Below, in pieces: positions 57,422 through 64,000 of a DNA stretch of 64,000 nt. The notes under the pieces are model-generated. The model was not told the DNA's origin and made no database searches. It was given only the letters and a program-made list of their open reading frames with translations. The position numbers were made by a program, and so were the translations under genes. Positions within the stretch are counted from its first letter, which is position 1. The number at the start of each line of letters is the position of its first letter. The DNA comes from Betaproteobacteria bacterium (GTDB taxonomy: Bacteria > Pseudomonadota > Gammaproteobacteria > Burkholderiales > Burkholderiaceae_F): NCBI GenBank assembly GCA_016861185.1, contig BOKW01000005.1, forward strand, positions 279,228 to 343,227, given 5' to 3'.

Positions 57422-57817
57422 GTCTTCTCCATCGCCGATTCGCGCAACGATCGAACAAATACGCCGGGCCGATTTCACTGTGATCTGTGTCACATAAAGA
57501 CGCTACACGCGATCGCCGCCTTGACCCCTCGCAACCGGCGCCGCTACCTTCGCCTTACTGTCGACCGGGTTGTGTCGCGTATGCGCGACGACGCTGCGGT
57601 CCCGCGGGCGGTCCTCGACGGACACCCGAATCAGAACAGAAAGACGAGGAGGAGATGCCACGGCTCGGTCCGCCCATGGTCGGCGCGACGTCACGCGCGA
57701 TGGCGATGCATGTCCCGATCCTCCGTTTCCGCTCCGCCGTGCGCGTGCCGCCCGGCCGGCGCCGCGCGCTCTGATCACGTTCGGTTTCCGCACCCACTCC
57801 CCGAGGAGGTCTTCGCC
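57422..57817. other. Divergent intergenic region without a recognised gene
   Basis: 396 bp between the phospholipase and the FadL-type gene. It contains the CRP-type palindrome at 57479-57494. A small open frame from ATG 57655 (39 codons) follows a GAGGAGGAG string, but the spacing to that ATG is too short and the peptide is Arg/Pro-rich and unlike a protein, so it is not called. Confidence 0.5.
57479..57494. promoter_or_regulatory. Perfect CRP/FNR-family palindrome
   Basis: TGTGA-TCTGTG-TCACA, exact match to the CRP half-sites. It is 58 bp upstream of the phospholipase ATG and 324 bp upstream of the FadL-type gene. Confidence 0.75.
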
Positions 57818-59104
57818 ATGAGAATGAGATCGCTTGCCATCGCCGCCGCCGTCGCGGCCGCGTTCGCGTCGCCTGCCGCGTACGCGACCAACGGCTACTT
57901 CCCGCACGGTCACAGCATCAAGGAAAAGGGCATGGGCGGCGCGGGGATCGCGATGCCGCACGATGCGCTCGCGGCCGCTTCGAACCCCGCGGGGATGCTC
58001 TTCGTCGGCAACCGGATCGACGTGGGGCTGGACTGGTTCAAGCCGACGCGCGAGGCCCAAGTCGTCGGCAGCTGCTTCAACCCGCCGTCCTGCACGGCAA
58101 CGGCCAACGGCACCTACGATGCCAACGACAAGAGCAACTTCTTCATCCCCGAGTTCGGCTACAACCGCCTGCTGAATCCGAACCTGTCGGTCGGTGTTTC
58201 GATCTACGGCCACGGCGGCATGAACACGTCGTACACGACCGCGTTTCCGTTGTTCGGCACGTCGAAGGCGGGCGTCGATCTGTCGCAGCTCTTCGTCGCC
58301 CCGACGGTCGCGTACCAGATCGCGCCCGGCCAGTCGATCGGCGTTGCGCTGAACCTCGCGTATCAGCGCTTCAAGGCCACGGGGCTCGAGAACTTCACCG
58401 CCACCGGCGGCCCGCCGAATCAGTTCTCGGCCTTCCCCGGCAACGTGACCAACAAGGGGTACGACTCGTCGACCGGCATCGGTGTGCGGATCGGCTGGAT
58501 GGGCAAGCTCGCCGCGTGCGATGTCGGCGCGACCTACCAGACGAAGACACGGATGAGCGAGTTCGACAAGTACAAGGGCCTGTTCGCCGAAGAGGGCGGG
58601 TTCGACATCCCCGCCAACTACGGCGCGGGGATCGCGTGCAAGGTCGCGCCGCCGGTGACGGTCGCGTTCGATGTCGTGCGCATCGAGTACTCGGGCATCC
58701 GGTCGATCAACAATCCGCTGCTGCCGAATCTCTTCACGGCTCCGCTCGGCACGGCTAACGGCGCCGGTTTCGGCTGGGAAGACGTCACCGCGTACAAGCT
58801 CGGCGTACAGTGGGCCGTGAACCCGACGACGACGCTGCGCGCCGGCTACAACCACGGCAAGCAGCCGATCCCGTCGAGCGAGACGCTGTTCAACGTGCTG
58901 GCGCCGGGCGTGGTCGAGCAGCACTTCACGGTCGGCGGCACCTGGGCGGTGCCGGGCAACAGCGAAGTCAGCTTCTTCTTCATGTACGTACCCGAGAAAA
59001 CGATCAACGGATCGAACTCGATCCCGGCGCCGTTCGGCGGCGGCAACGTCAATCTGAGGATGAAGCAGATGTCGCTCGGCGTGGCCTACGGCTGGCGGTT
59101 CTGA
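57818..59104 (+). CDS. FadL/OmpP1/TodX-family outer-membrane porin
   Basis: 428 aa. Signal peptide (AAAFASPAAYA), mature N-terminus TNGYFPHGHSIKEKGMGGAG, the NPAGM motif (AAASNPAGMLFVGNRIDVG) and C-terminal strand MSLGVAYGWRF are typical of this hydrophobic-substrate channel family. Strong GAGGAGGT ribosome binding site 7 bp upstream. It may import fatty acids or aromatics. A terminator follows at 59131-59155. Confidence 0.92.
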   Translation: MRMRSLAIAAAVAAAFASPAAYATNGYFPHGHSIKEKGMGGAGIAMPHDALAAASNPAGMLFVGNRIDVGLDWFKPTREAQVVGSCFNPPSCTATANGTYDANDKSNFFIPEFGYNRLLNPNLSVGVSIYGHGGMNTSYTTAFPLFGTSKAGVDLSQLFVAPTVAYQIAPGQSIGVALNLAYQRFKATGLENFTATGGPPNQFSAFPGNVTNKGYDSSTGIGVRIGWMGKLAACDVGATYQTKTRMSEFDKYKGLFAEEGGFDIPANYGAGIACKVAPPVTVAFDVVRIEYSGIRSINNPLLPNLFTAPLGTANGAGFGWEDVTAYKLGVQWAVNPTTTLRAGYNHGKQPIPSSETLFNVLAPGVVEQHFTVGGTWAVPGNSEVSFFFMYVPEKTINGSNSIPAPFGGGNVNLRMKQMSLGVAYGWRF

Positions 59105-59130
59105 GCGCCGGCCGACGCGCAGCATGCTAA

Positions 59131-59155
59131 GGGGCGCCGCGGGCGCCCCTTTTTT
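59131..59155 (+). terminator. Terminator of the FadL-type gene
   Basis: GGGGCGCC (59131-59138), 3-base loop, GGCGCCCC (59142-59149), then six T's. Confidence 0.9.
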
Positions 59156-59170
59156 GTCGGGGTGCGCGCC

Positions 59171-59201
59171 AAAAAAGAACGGGCGGGATTGTCCCGCCCG
59201 T
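59171..59201 (-). terminator. Terminator of the small Lys-rich gene
   Basis: 10-bp stem ACGGGCGGGA (59179-59188) with TCCCGCCCGT (59192-59201). On the minus strand it is followed by TTC and a T-run (59176-59171). Confidence 0.85.
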
Positions 59202-59223
59202 CTTATCGATCCGCTCGAAGCGT

Positions 59224-59415
59224 TCAGCAGCCGCCCTTCTTGGGCTTGGCCTTCTTGTCTTCCTTCTTGGCTTCTTTCTTCGCTTCCTTCTTCGCTTCCT
59301 TCTTGGCCTCGGCCTTCATTTCCTTCTTCTCCTCCTTCTTCGCGTCCTGCGCGAAAGCCGGGGCCTGCACCAGCATGAAGGCGCTGGCGAACAGCGCGGC
59401 GAACAGCTTGCTCAT
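59224..59415 (-). CDS. Small exported Lys/Glu/Ala-rich repeat protein
   Basis: 63 aa. A signal peptide (FAALFASAFMLVQAPAFA) is followed by a highly charged segment with repeated KKEA/KKE units and a C-terminal GGC. The mature part is only ~40 residues. No family recognised; it may be a structural or metal-binding peptide. Ribosome binding site GGGAGA; own terminator at 59171-59201. Confidence 0.75.
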   Translation of the reverse strand: MSKLFAALFASAFMLVQAPAFAQDAKKEEKKEMKAEAKKEAKKEAKKEAKKEDKKAKPKKGGC

Positions 59416-59593
59416 GACTTGTCTCCCTCTCGAGAAGTGGCGTGAAAGAAAACGGCGCTGCCGCGCCGGCGCGGATGTTAGCGGATGCCGGCCGCCGGGG
59501 CAGCCCCCGCGAACGACTGCGCCGCCGAAGAACGCGCAGCCCGCGGAGGCGGTGACGGGCAAAGCGCGCGTGCCGGCATGACGACCGAGGGGA

Positions 59594-60190
59594 TTACCGC
59601 GGCTTCAGGTGGGCGAACCTGCGCTCGGACCACTCGGCGACGGCAAACGCGATCGCCGCCATCACGACCAGCCCCAACACGACCGCGCCGTAAGGCACGC
59701 CCCAGGCCTGCGGCAGCGTGACTTCGCCGATGCTGTTGGCGTTGGCCCACAGCTCCAACCCGGGGAAAGCGACCGCGTAAATCGCGAGCCCCGCCGCGAA
59801 GCCCAGGATGAACACGAGGCCGTCGCCGCTGCCGCTCGCGGTCGCGGTGACCGAGGTGCCCGGGCAATAGCCGCCGATGATGAAGCCGGCGCCGAGCAGA
59901 AGCCCGCCGAGCAACTGCGCGCCGACGCTGGTCGGCGTCAGATACACCGCCGACAGGTCGAGCACGCCGAGCGCGGAGAAGCCCCACAGTCCGACCGCCG
60001 CGGTGACGATCGCGGTGAACATCACCTTGAGCACGGTCATGTCGTACAGGTAGAACTGCGCGCACAGGCGGCACGAGCTGCCGAAGCCCGCGCGCTCGAG
60101 GAACCAGCCGAAACCGAGGCCCAGCAACAGCGCGACGATCAGCCCCTGCGAGTCGGAGATCAGTTCGTAGGCGTAGAGGGGCAGCGTCAT
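59594..60190 (-). CDS. YeeE/YedE-family membrane protein, second half
   Basis: 198 aa. About five hydrophobic helices with GFGSSCRLCAQFYLYD (two Cys) and GAGFIIGGYCPGTSVTATASG, the Cys-containing pore motif of YeeE/YedE transporters. ATG at 60190 has a GGAAGGA ribosome binding site at the right spacing and overlaps the preceding stop by ATGA. YeeE-type proteins import thiosulfate or related sulfur. Confidence 0.88.
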   Translation of the reverse strand: MTLPLYAYELISDSQGLIVALLLGLGFGWFLERAGFGSSCRLCAQFYLYDMTVLKVMFTAIVTAAVGLWGFSALGVLDLSAVYLTPTSVGAQLLGGLLLGAGFIIGGYCPGTSVTATASGSGDGLVFILGFAAGLAIYAVAFPGLELWANANSIGEVTLPQAWGVPYGAVVLGLVVMAAIAFAVAEWSERRFAHLKPR

Positions 60191-60741
60191 CGCCATTCCT
60201 TCCGTACGAAGAACGCCAGCAGGTACGCGCCGGCAAAAACGGACAGCATGAAGATCCAGCTTCCGAGGTTCAGTTGCGCGCCCCCGGTCAGCGCCTGGCC
60301 GCTCGTGCAGCCCTTCGCGAGCTTCGCGCCCGCCGCGGCGACCGCGCCGCCGAAGAACGCGAGCGCGAGCCGTGCGCGCGCCGACAGATGCGGACCGCGT
60401 TCGATGCGGAACCGCATGCGCCCGGCCAGCAGCGCCGACGCCAGCGCGCCGACGAAGGCGCCGCCGATCAGATAAAGCGTCCAGTTGGTCGCCGGCGGAT
60501 CGGCGAAGTAGCCCTTCAGCGCGGGATTGGCCGCGGTCCACTCGGGCGAGATCGCGCCGGCGATCGCGGCGACGATCGAGCCGAACGCCGCGGTCGCGCC
60601 GAGCCCGCGCCCCATGATCAGGAACGCCAGCAGCAGCAGCACGCCGATGCCGAAGCCGGCCAGGTAAGGGTTCATCACGCGCCTGTCGGCCGCCCGCAAG
60701 GGGGCGAACTTCGAGGCGGTTCTCAATGCAGTTGCGCTCAT
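60187..60741 (-). CDS. YeeE/YedE-family membrane protein, first half
   Basis: 184 aa. Four hydrophobic helices; the motif AKLAKGCTSGQALTGGAQL carries the conserved Cys. Partner of the gene 59594-60190: together they equal one full-length YeeE, so the transporter is split. GGAGAAG ribosome binding site 5 bp before the ATG at 60741; in-frame ATG 60753 would remove it. Confidence 0.88.
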   Translation of the reverse strand: MSATALRTASKFAPLRAADRRVMNPYLAGFGIGVLLLLAFLIMGRGLGATAAFGSIVAAIAGAISPEWTAANPALKGYFADPPATNWTLYLIGGAFVGALASALLAGRMRFRIERGPHLSARARLALAFFGGAVAAAGAKLAKGCTSGQALTGGAQLNLGSWIFMLSVFAGAYLLAFFVRKEWR

Positions 60742-60916
60742 CGACTTCTCCATGCGCCGGTCAACGCGGCGCCGGTATACCTCCGACTCGTCCCACACGC
60801 GCGCCGTTCCGGCGGCGGCGATCGCAGGCATTCGACACCGGCGCGATCGAGCCGGGTTGAGCCGCCTCAAGCCGCGCGTGCGCGAACGAGCCTATCGGCA
60901 CCTGCGTCGCACGATG

Positions 60917-60932
60917 TGTGACAGCGATCACG
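60917..60932. promoter_or_regulatory. CRP-like palindrome upstream of the YeeE pair
   Basis: TGTGA-CAGCGA-TCACG, nine of ten half-site positions conserved. It is 176 bp upstream of the first YeeE start. Confidence 0.6.
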
Positions 60933-60964
60933 GACCGCGACCGCCGGCGCGATTCCACGCGCGA

Positions 60965-62668
60965 TCAGTAGCGCGCGTCGGGCCGCGCGAGATCCGCGTG
61001 GGCCCAGGCCGCACGGAACCGCGCGTGCACGCGCAGCCCTTCGGCGCGGCGACCCTGGCGCCGCAGGCTCTCGGCGAGGCCGTACAGCGCCCAGCCGTTG
61101 GCCGGGAAGCGCGCGAGGTCCTCGCGGAAGACCTTGGCCGCCTCCGCCGCGCGCCCGGCCACGAGCAGCGCGCCGCCCAGCGCATGGCGCTGCGGCACGG
61201 CCCACGACGGCGGTTCTTCGGATTCGAGCGCATCCTCCAGCTCGACCGCGCGGCGCAGATGCGCGAGCGCCTGCGCGTGCTGCTTGCGCGCGAGCGCGAT
61301 CTCGCCGCGCAGCGACTCGACGGCAATGCGCAGGAAGTCAGCCAGCGGGTCGATGCCCTTGAACGACAGCTCGGCGAGCGACTCGTCGGCGGCGGTGTTC
61401 TCCAGCGCGACCAGCTCCGCTTGCGCTTCGTCCGCGCGGCCGGTCCGCGCGAAGGCCATCCCGCGCGCGTAATGCCAGACGCCACGCGGATACGCCGACG
61501 CGCCCTTCGGCACGGGCGCGGCGAGGATCTCGTCCCAGCACGCAAAGCGCACCAACGCGAACAGCGGCAACGCGGCGAAATACTCGTTGCCCGCGCGGCC
61601 GAACGGCCGGCCGTCCTGCCCGACTTGCGCCGCAAGCTCGCGCGCCGCGCCGATCGACATCGCGCCGCGCCCCTCCATCGCCGCGGTCGCCCACAGGAAG
61701 TGCCGGTGGTGCGATACGTGCGCGAGCGGCGTGGCGCCCTGCGCGCGGATCTGCTGCGCGAAGCGCTCGTCGGCTGCGATCGCTTCGACGTTCGCGCGCG
61801 AGGCGTCGGCGTACCGGCCGACCCGCAGGTAGATGTGCGAAGGCATGTGCACCAGGTGTCCGGCGTCCGGCGCGAGCGCGCCGAGCCGCTGCGCCGCCGC
61901 CAGCGCGCGTTCCGGCGTCGGCGACTGCTCCAGCGCGTGGATCAGGTAGTGGTTCGCACCGGTGTGCGTGGGCTGGCGCGCGAGCACGGTTTCGATCTCG
62001 TCGATCGCCTGCAGCGTTCCCGCCGCCGGTTCGCCGTCGCGCCACCACTCCCACGGCGCGAGCAGCAGCAGCGCTTCGGCGTGCAGCACGCGGATGTCCG
62101 GATCGTCCGGGAACTGCTGCGCGACGCGCACCATCGCCTGCGCATAGGCGACGTCGAGCGGATCGACACCAGCGGCCGGCCGCGCCGCGCACAGCGCGGC
62201 GGCCGCTGGCGGCGCATCCTTGGCTGCGGCCTTGACCTCGTAGCGGGTCGCGAGCGCCTCGATCAGCGCTCGTTCGCGCGCGCTCGCCTGCGGCGCCAGC
62301 GCCAACGCGCGCCGCACGTGCCGCGCGGCCTCGGCGGCGCCGTCGCGATACGGGTGATTGACGTTTGGTCCGCGGACATAGGCCACGCCCCATTCGCACA
62401 TCGCGCAGTCGGGGTCGCGCCGCACCGCTTCGCGAAAGGAGCGCTCGGCCTCGCCGTGCTCGAAAGCCCAGGCGAGCAGCAGGCCCTGCGCGAAGTAGCG
62501 CTGGGCTGCGGGCGCTTTGGTCGTGATCGTGAACGAGGTGGCGCCAAGTCCGTCGATCAGCGGAGCCGGGTGCGTCCCGGGCTCGTCGCCGCGCATGCTC
62601 GCCGGCCGGTCGCAGGCCACGAGCAGGGCAACCTCAAGCAGCAGTGCACAGAGGTGGAGGACCTTCAT
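60965..62668 (-). CDS. TPR-repeat lipoprotein
   Basis: 567 aa. Lipoprotein signal with lipobox LVAC near residue 19 (ALLLEVALLVACDR). Helical repeats of TPR type fill much of the chain: RYFAQGLLLAWAFEHGEAER, YLRVGRYADASRANVEAIAA, WHYARGMAFARTGRADEAQA and WALYGLAESLRRQGRRAEG. Probably a periplasmic scaffold; enzymatic activity not expected. Two Cys in CAMCEWG look structural. Transcribed toward the YeeE pair but separated by a 224-bp gap. Confidence 0.82.
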   Translation of the reverse strand: MKVLHLCALLLEVALLVACDRPASMRGDEPGTHPAPLIDGLGATSFTITTKAPAAQRYFAQGLLLAWAFEHGEAERSFREAVRRDPDCAMCEWGVAYVRGPNVNHPYRDGAAEAARHVRRALALAPQASARERALIEALATRYEVKAAAKDAPPAAAALCAARPAAGVDPLDVAYAQAMVRVAQQFPDDPDIRVLHAEALLLLAPWEWWRDGEPAAGTLQAIDEIETVLARQPTHTGANHYLIHALEQSPTPERALAAAQRLGALAPDAGHLVHMPSHIYLRVGRYADASRANVEAIAADERFAQQIRAQGATPLAHVSHHRHFLWATAAMEGRGAMSIGAARELAAQVGQDGRPFGRAGNEYFAALPLFALVRFACWDEILAAPVPKGASAYPRGVWHYARGMAFARTGRADEAQAELVALENTAADESLAELSFKGIDPLADFLRIAVESLRGEIALARKQHAQALAHLRRAVELEDALESEEPPSWAVPQRHALGGALLVAGRAAEAAKVFREDLARFPANGWALYGLAESLRRQGRRAEGLRVHARFRAAWAHADLARPDARY

Positions 62669-62772
62669 GGGTGGGGCGGTAGCGGCGCGGGACATTCTAG
62701 GTCGCGGCACCGGCACAATCGGCGTACACAACCGCTGCGGTCACCGCTCGCGTGCGGCGGCCGGCAGATTCG

Positions 62773-63456
62773 ATGGCCACGATCGTTCCTGTCCGCAAGA
62801 AGCGCCGCCCGATTGCCGCAGGGCTTGCCCGCCGGCTCGCGCTGACGCGCGCCGAACGCGCCCTGTTCGCGCGGCTCGATACGCCCGAGCGCATCCAGGA
62901 TTTCGTCTACGCGATCCCGAGCAACCACGAGCCCGACGGCGAAACCGTGCTGTCGGTACGCGAGGTGCTGCGGCAGCGCCGCGCGCATTGCATCGAAGGG
63001 GCATTCGTCGCCGCCTGCGCGCTGTGGCTGCACGGCGATCCGCCGCTGCTGATGCACCTGGACTGCGACCTCAGCGACTATCCGCACGTGATCGCGCTGT
63101 TCCGCCGCGGCCGCTGCTGGGGCGCGATCTCCAAGACCAACGGCGTGCGGCTGCGCTTTCGCGATCCGGTGTATCGGAGCCTGCGCGAGCTGGCGATGTC
63201 GTACTTTCACGAATACAACAACAAACGCGGCGAGCGCACGCTGCGCGGCTATACGCGCCCCTACGATCTGCGTCGCGTCGATCCCGCGCTGTGGGTGACG
63301 AACGGCAAGGCCTGCTGGGAGATCCACGACAAGCTGGCCGCGCTGCATCACGTGCCGCTGGTCACGCCGGCGCAGGTGCGAAGGCTTTCGCGGCTCGATC
63401 CGTTCGAGCAACGGATCGGCAAGCTGCACCAGTATCCGAACCCGCGGCGCAGGTAG
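62773..63456 (+). CDS. Transglutaminase-like Cys-protease-fold protein
   Basis: 227 aa. A Cys-His core in order: RRAHCIEGAFVAACALWLHG with Cys in a helix start, DLSDYPHVIALFRRGRCWGA with the His, then ISKTNGVRLRFRDPVYRS. This is the transglutaminase-like fold order (Cys, His, then Asp/Asn). Function unknown; similar stand-alone copies are annotated hypothetical. ATG 62773 preferred over GTG 62752. Confidence 0.68.
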   Translation: MATIVPVRKKRRPIAAGLARRLALTRAERALFARLDTPERIQDFVYAIPSNHEPDGETVLSVREVLRQRRAHCIEGAFVAACALWLHGDPPLLMHLDCDLSDYPHVIALFRRGRCWGAISKTNGVRLRFRDPVYRSLRELAMSYFHEYNNKRGERTLRGYTRPYDLRRVDPALWVTNGKACWEIHDKLAALHHVPLVTPAQVRRLSRLDPFEQRIGKLHQYPNPRRR

Positions 63457-63484
63457 ACGCACACCGATCGGCCAGGAGTCCGCG

Positions 63485-64000
63485 ATGACGACGAGCCAAG
63501 ATCCGCACGGTCGGCGACTGCCGATCAAGCTCGACTCCACCTCCAACGGCGAGTTCGCGCCGGTGCCGCTTCCGCGCCCTGCGCAGGCCGCGCGCGGTTC
63601 GGCGCAGGCTGCCGTCGACGATGCCGCGCGCCGGCTCGGCCTGCCGCGCCGGCGTTACCTCGTATCGCTGCTCGGCGCGGCCGCCACGCTCGCGGCGTTC
63701 GACCGCGCGTTTGCCGCCGCGGGCGCGCGCGGCGGCCGCTATGCGCTGCCGAAGGAGGCGCCGTTCGAGCTGGCCGCCGCGCAGGAAGCGCTGGCCGGCG
63801 ACGAGTTCATCTTCGACGTCCAGCTTCATCACGTGAACCCGCAGGGCGCGTGGCGCAAGCGCGCCGGCCCGAACGCGTTCAAAGGTTTCCCCAATGCGAA
63901 CTGCGGCAAGGCCGATCACGTCGAGTGCTTCTCCTCCGAGCAGTTGCTGAAGGACGTGTTCCTCGACAGCGACACGGCGATGGGCGTGCTGTCGCACGTA
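63485..64000 (+). CDS. Amidohydrolase-like protein (partial, runs off the window)
   Basis: 172 codons visible, open at the right edge. The N-terminus has a Tat-like segment (LPRRRYLVSLLGAA). The first strand FIFDVQLHHVNPQGAWRKR, with metal-ligand His positions, and ECFSSEQLLKDVFLDSDTAM suggest an amidohydrolase/metal-dependent hydrolase TIM barrel. GGAGT is upstream of the ATG. Classification is tentative because most of the protein lies outside. Confidence 0.6.
   Translation, partial: MTTSQDPHGRRLPIKLDSTSNGEFAPVPLPRPAQAARGSAQAAVDDAARRLGLPRRRYLVSLLGAAATLAAFDRAFAAAGARGGRYALPKEAPFELAAAQEALAGDEFIFDVQLHHVNPQGAWRKRAGPNAFKGFPNANCGKADHVECFSSEQLLKDVFLDSDTAMGVLSHV

Noticed and set aside
57655..57774. 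Small open frame after a GAGGAGGAG string
   Set aside because: Spacing to the ATG is too short and the 39-residue product is Arg/Pro-rich without family or signal features.

Overview
The window looks like chromosomal DNA of a high-GC (by eye near 70%) betaproteobacterium, most like Burkholderiales/Rhodocyclales. Support comes from the LysM protein-dprA-smg-topB order at the left end, third-position GC bias in almost every gene, and a red-type RuBisCO operon with cbbX and a divergent LysR regulator. No rRNA, tRNA, CRISPR, phage or complete insertion sequence was seen.

Layout. 0-7.9 kb: LysM protein, dprA, smg, topB, then a tightly overlapping DUF2905 / HpcH-HpaI aldolase / nucleotidyltransferase run. 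7.9-16.7 kb: a lipoprotein with an EF-hand-like loop, an HDOD protein, a membrane-spermidine-synthase fusion, a ketopantoate-reductase-like gene carrying two embedded palindromic repeats, an acetyltransferase-like protein, a fructosamine-kinase-like protein, a bacterial SET-domain protein and a DUF1993 protein. 16.7-20.1 kb: a metal locus (MerC-like protein, MerR-family regulator, divergent Cu-type P1B ATPase) with a textbook 19-bp-spacer MerR operator. 20.1-29.5 kb: an exonuclease/GIY-YIG fusion, a hydrolase and a row of exported or outer-membrane proteins of unknown function, ending in a PIN-domain gene that has lost its start. 29.5-34.1 kb: an ECF sigma factor with a TPR Ser/Thr kinase, and a tandem universal stress protein.

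34.2-42.2 kb is a sulfur/thiol module. A Tat-exported PsrA/PhsA-type molybdenum enzyme, a four-cluster ferredoxin subunit and an NrfD-type membrane anchor are followed by an exported protein with a CxxCH site and three rhodanese-like domains. Divergently lie a small exported rhodanese, a DsbB-like protein and a thioredoxin/CcdA-like fusion. A YeeE/YedE pair at 59.6-60.7 kb, of the kind that imports thiosulfate, may belong to the same physiology.

42.4-54.6 kb is the Calvin-cycle operon: cbbL-cbbS-cbbX-fbp-prk-tkt-cbbZ-cbbA-cbbY on the minus strand with cbbR divergent. An extra ECF sigma/anti-sigma pair sits 7 bp behind cbbY. Together the sulfur enzymes and CO2 fixation suggest a facultative chemolithoautotroph (inference). 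54.6-64 kb holds mixed genes: exported proteins, a phospholipase A1 and a FadL-type porin around a perfect CRP-type palindrome, the YeeE/YedE pair behind a second CRP-like site, a TPR lipoprotein, a transglutaminase-like protein and a partial gene at the right edge.

Several families of short palindromic repeats are scattered between genes, and in one case inside a gene.
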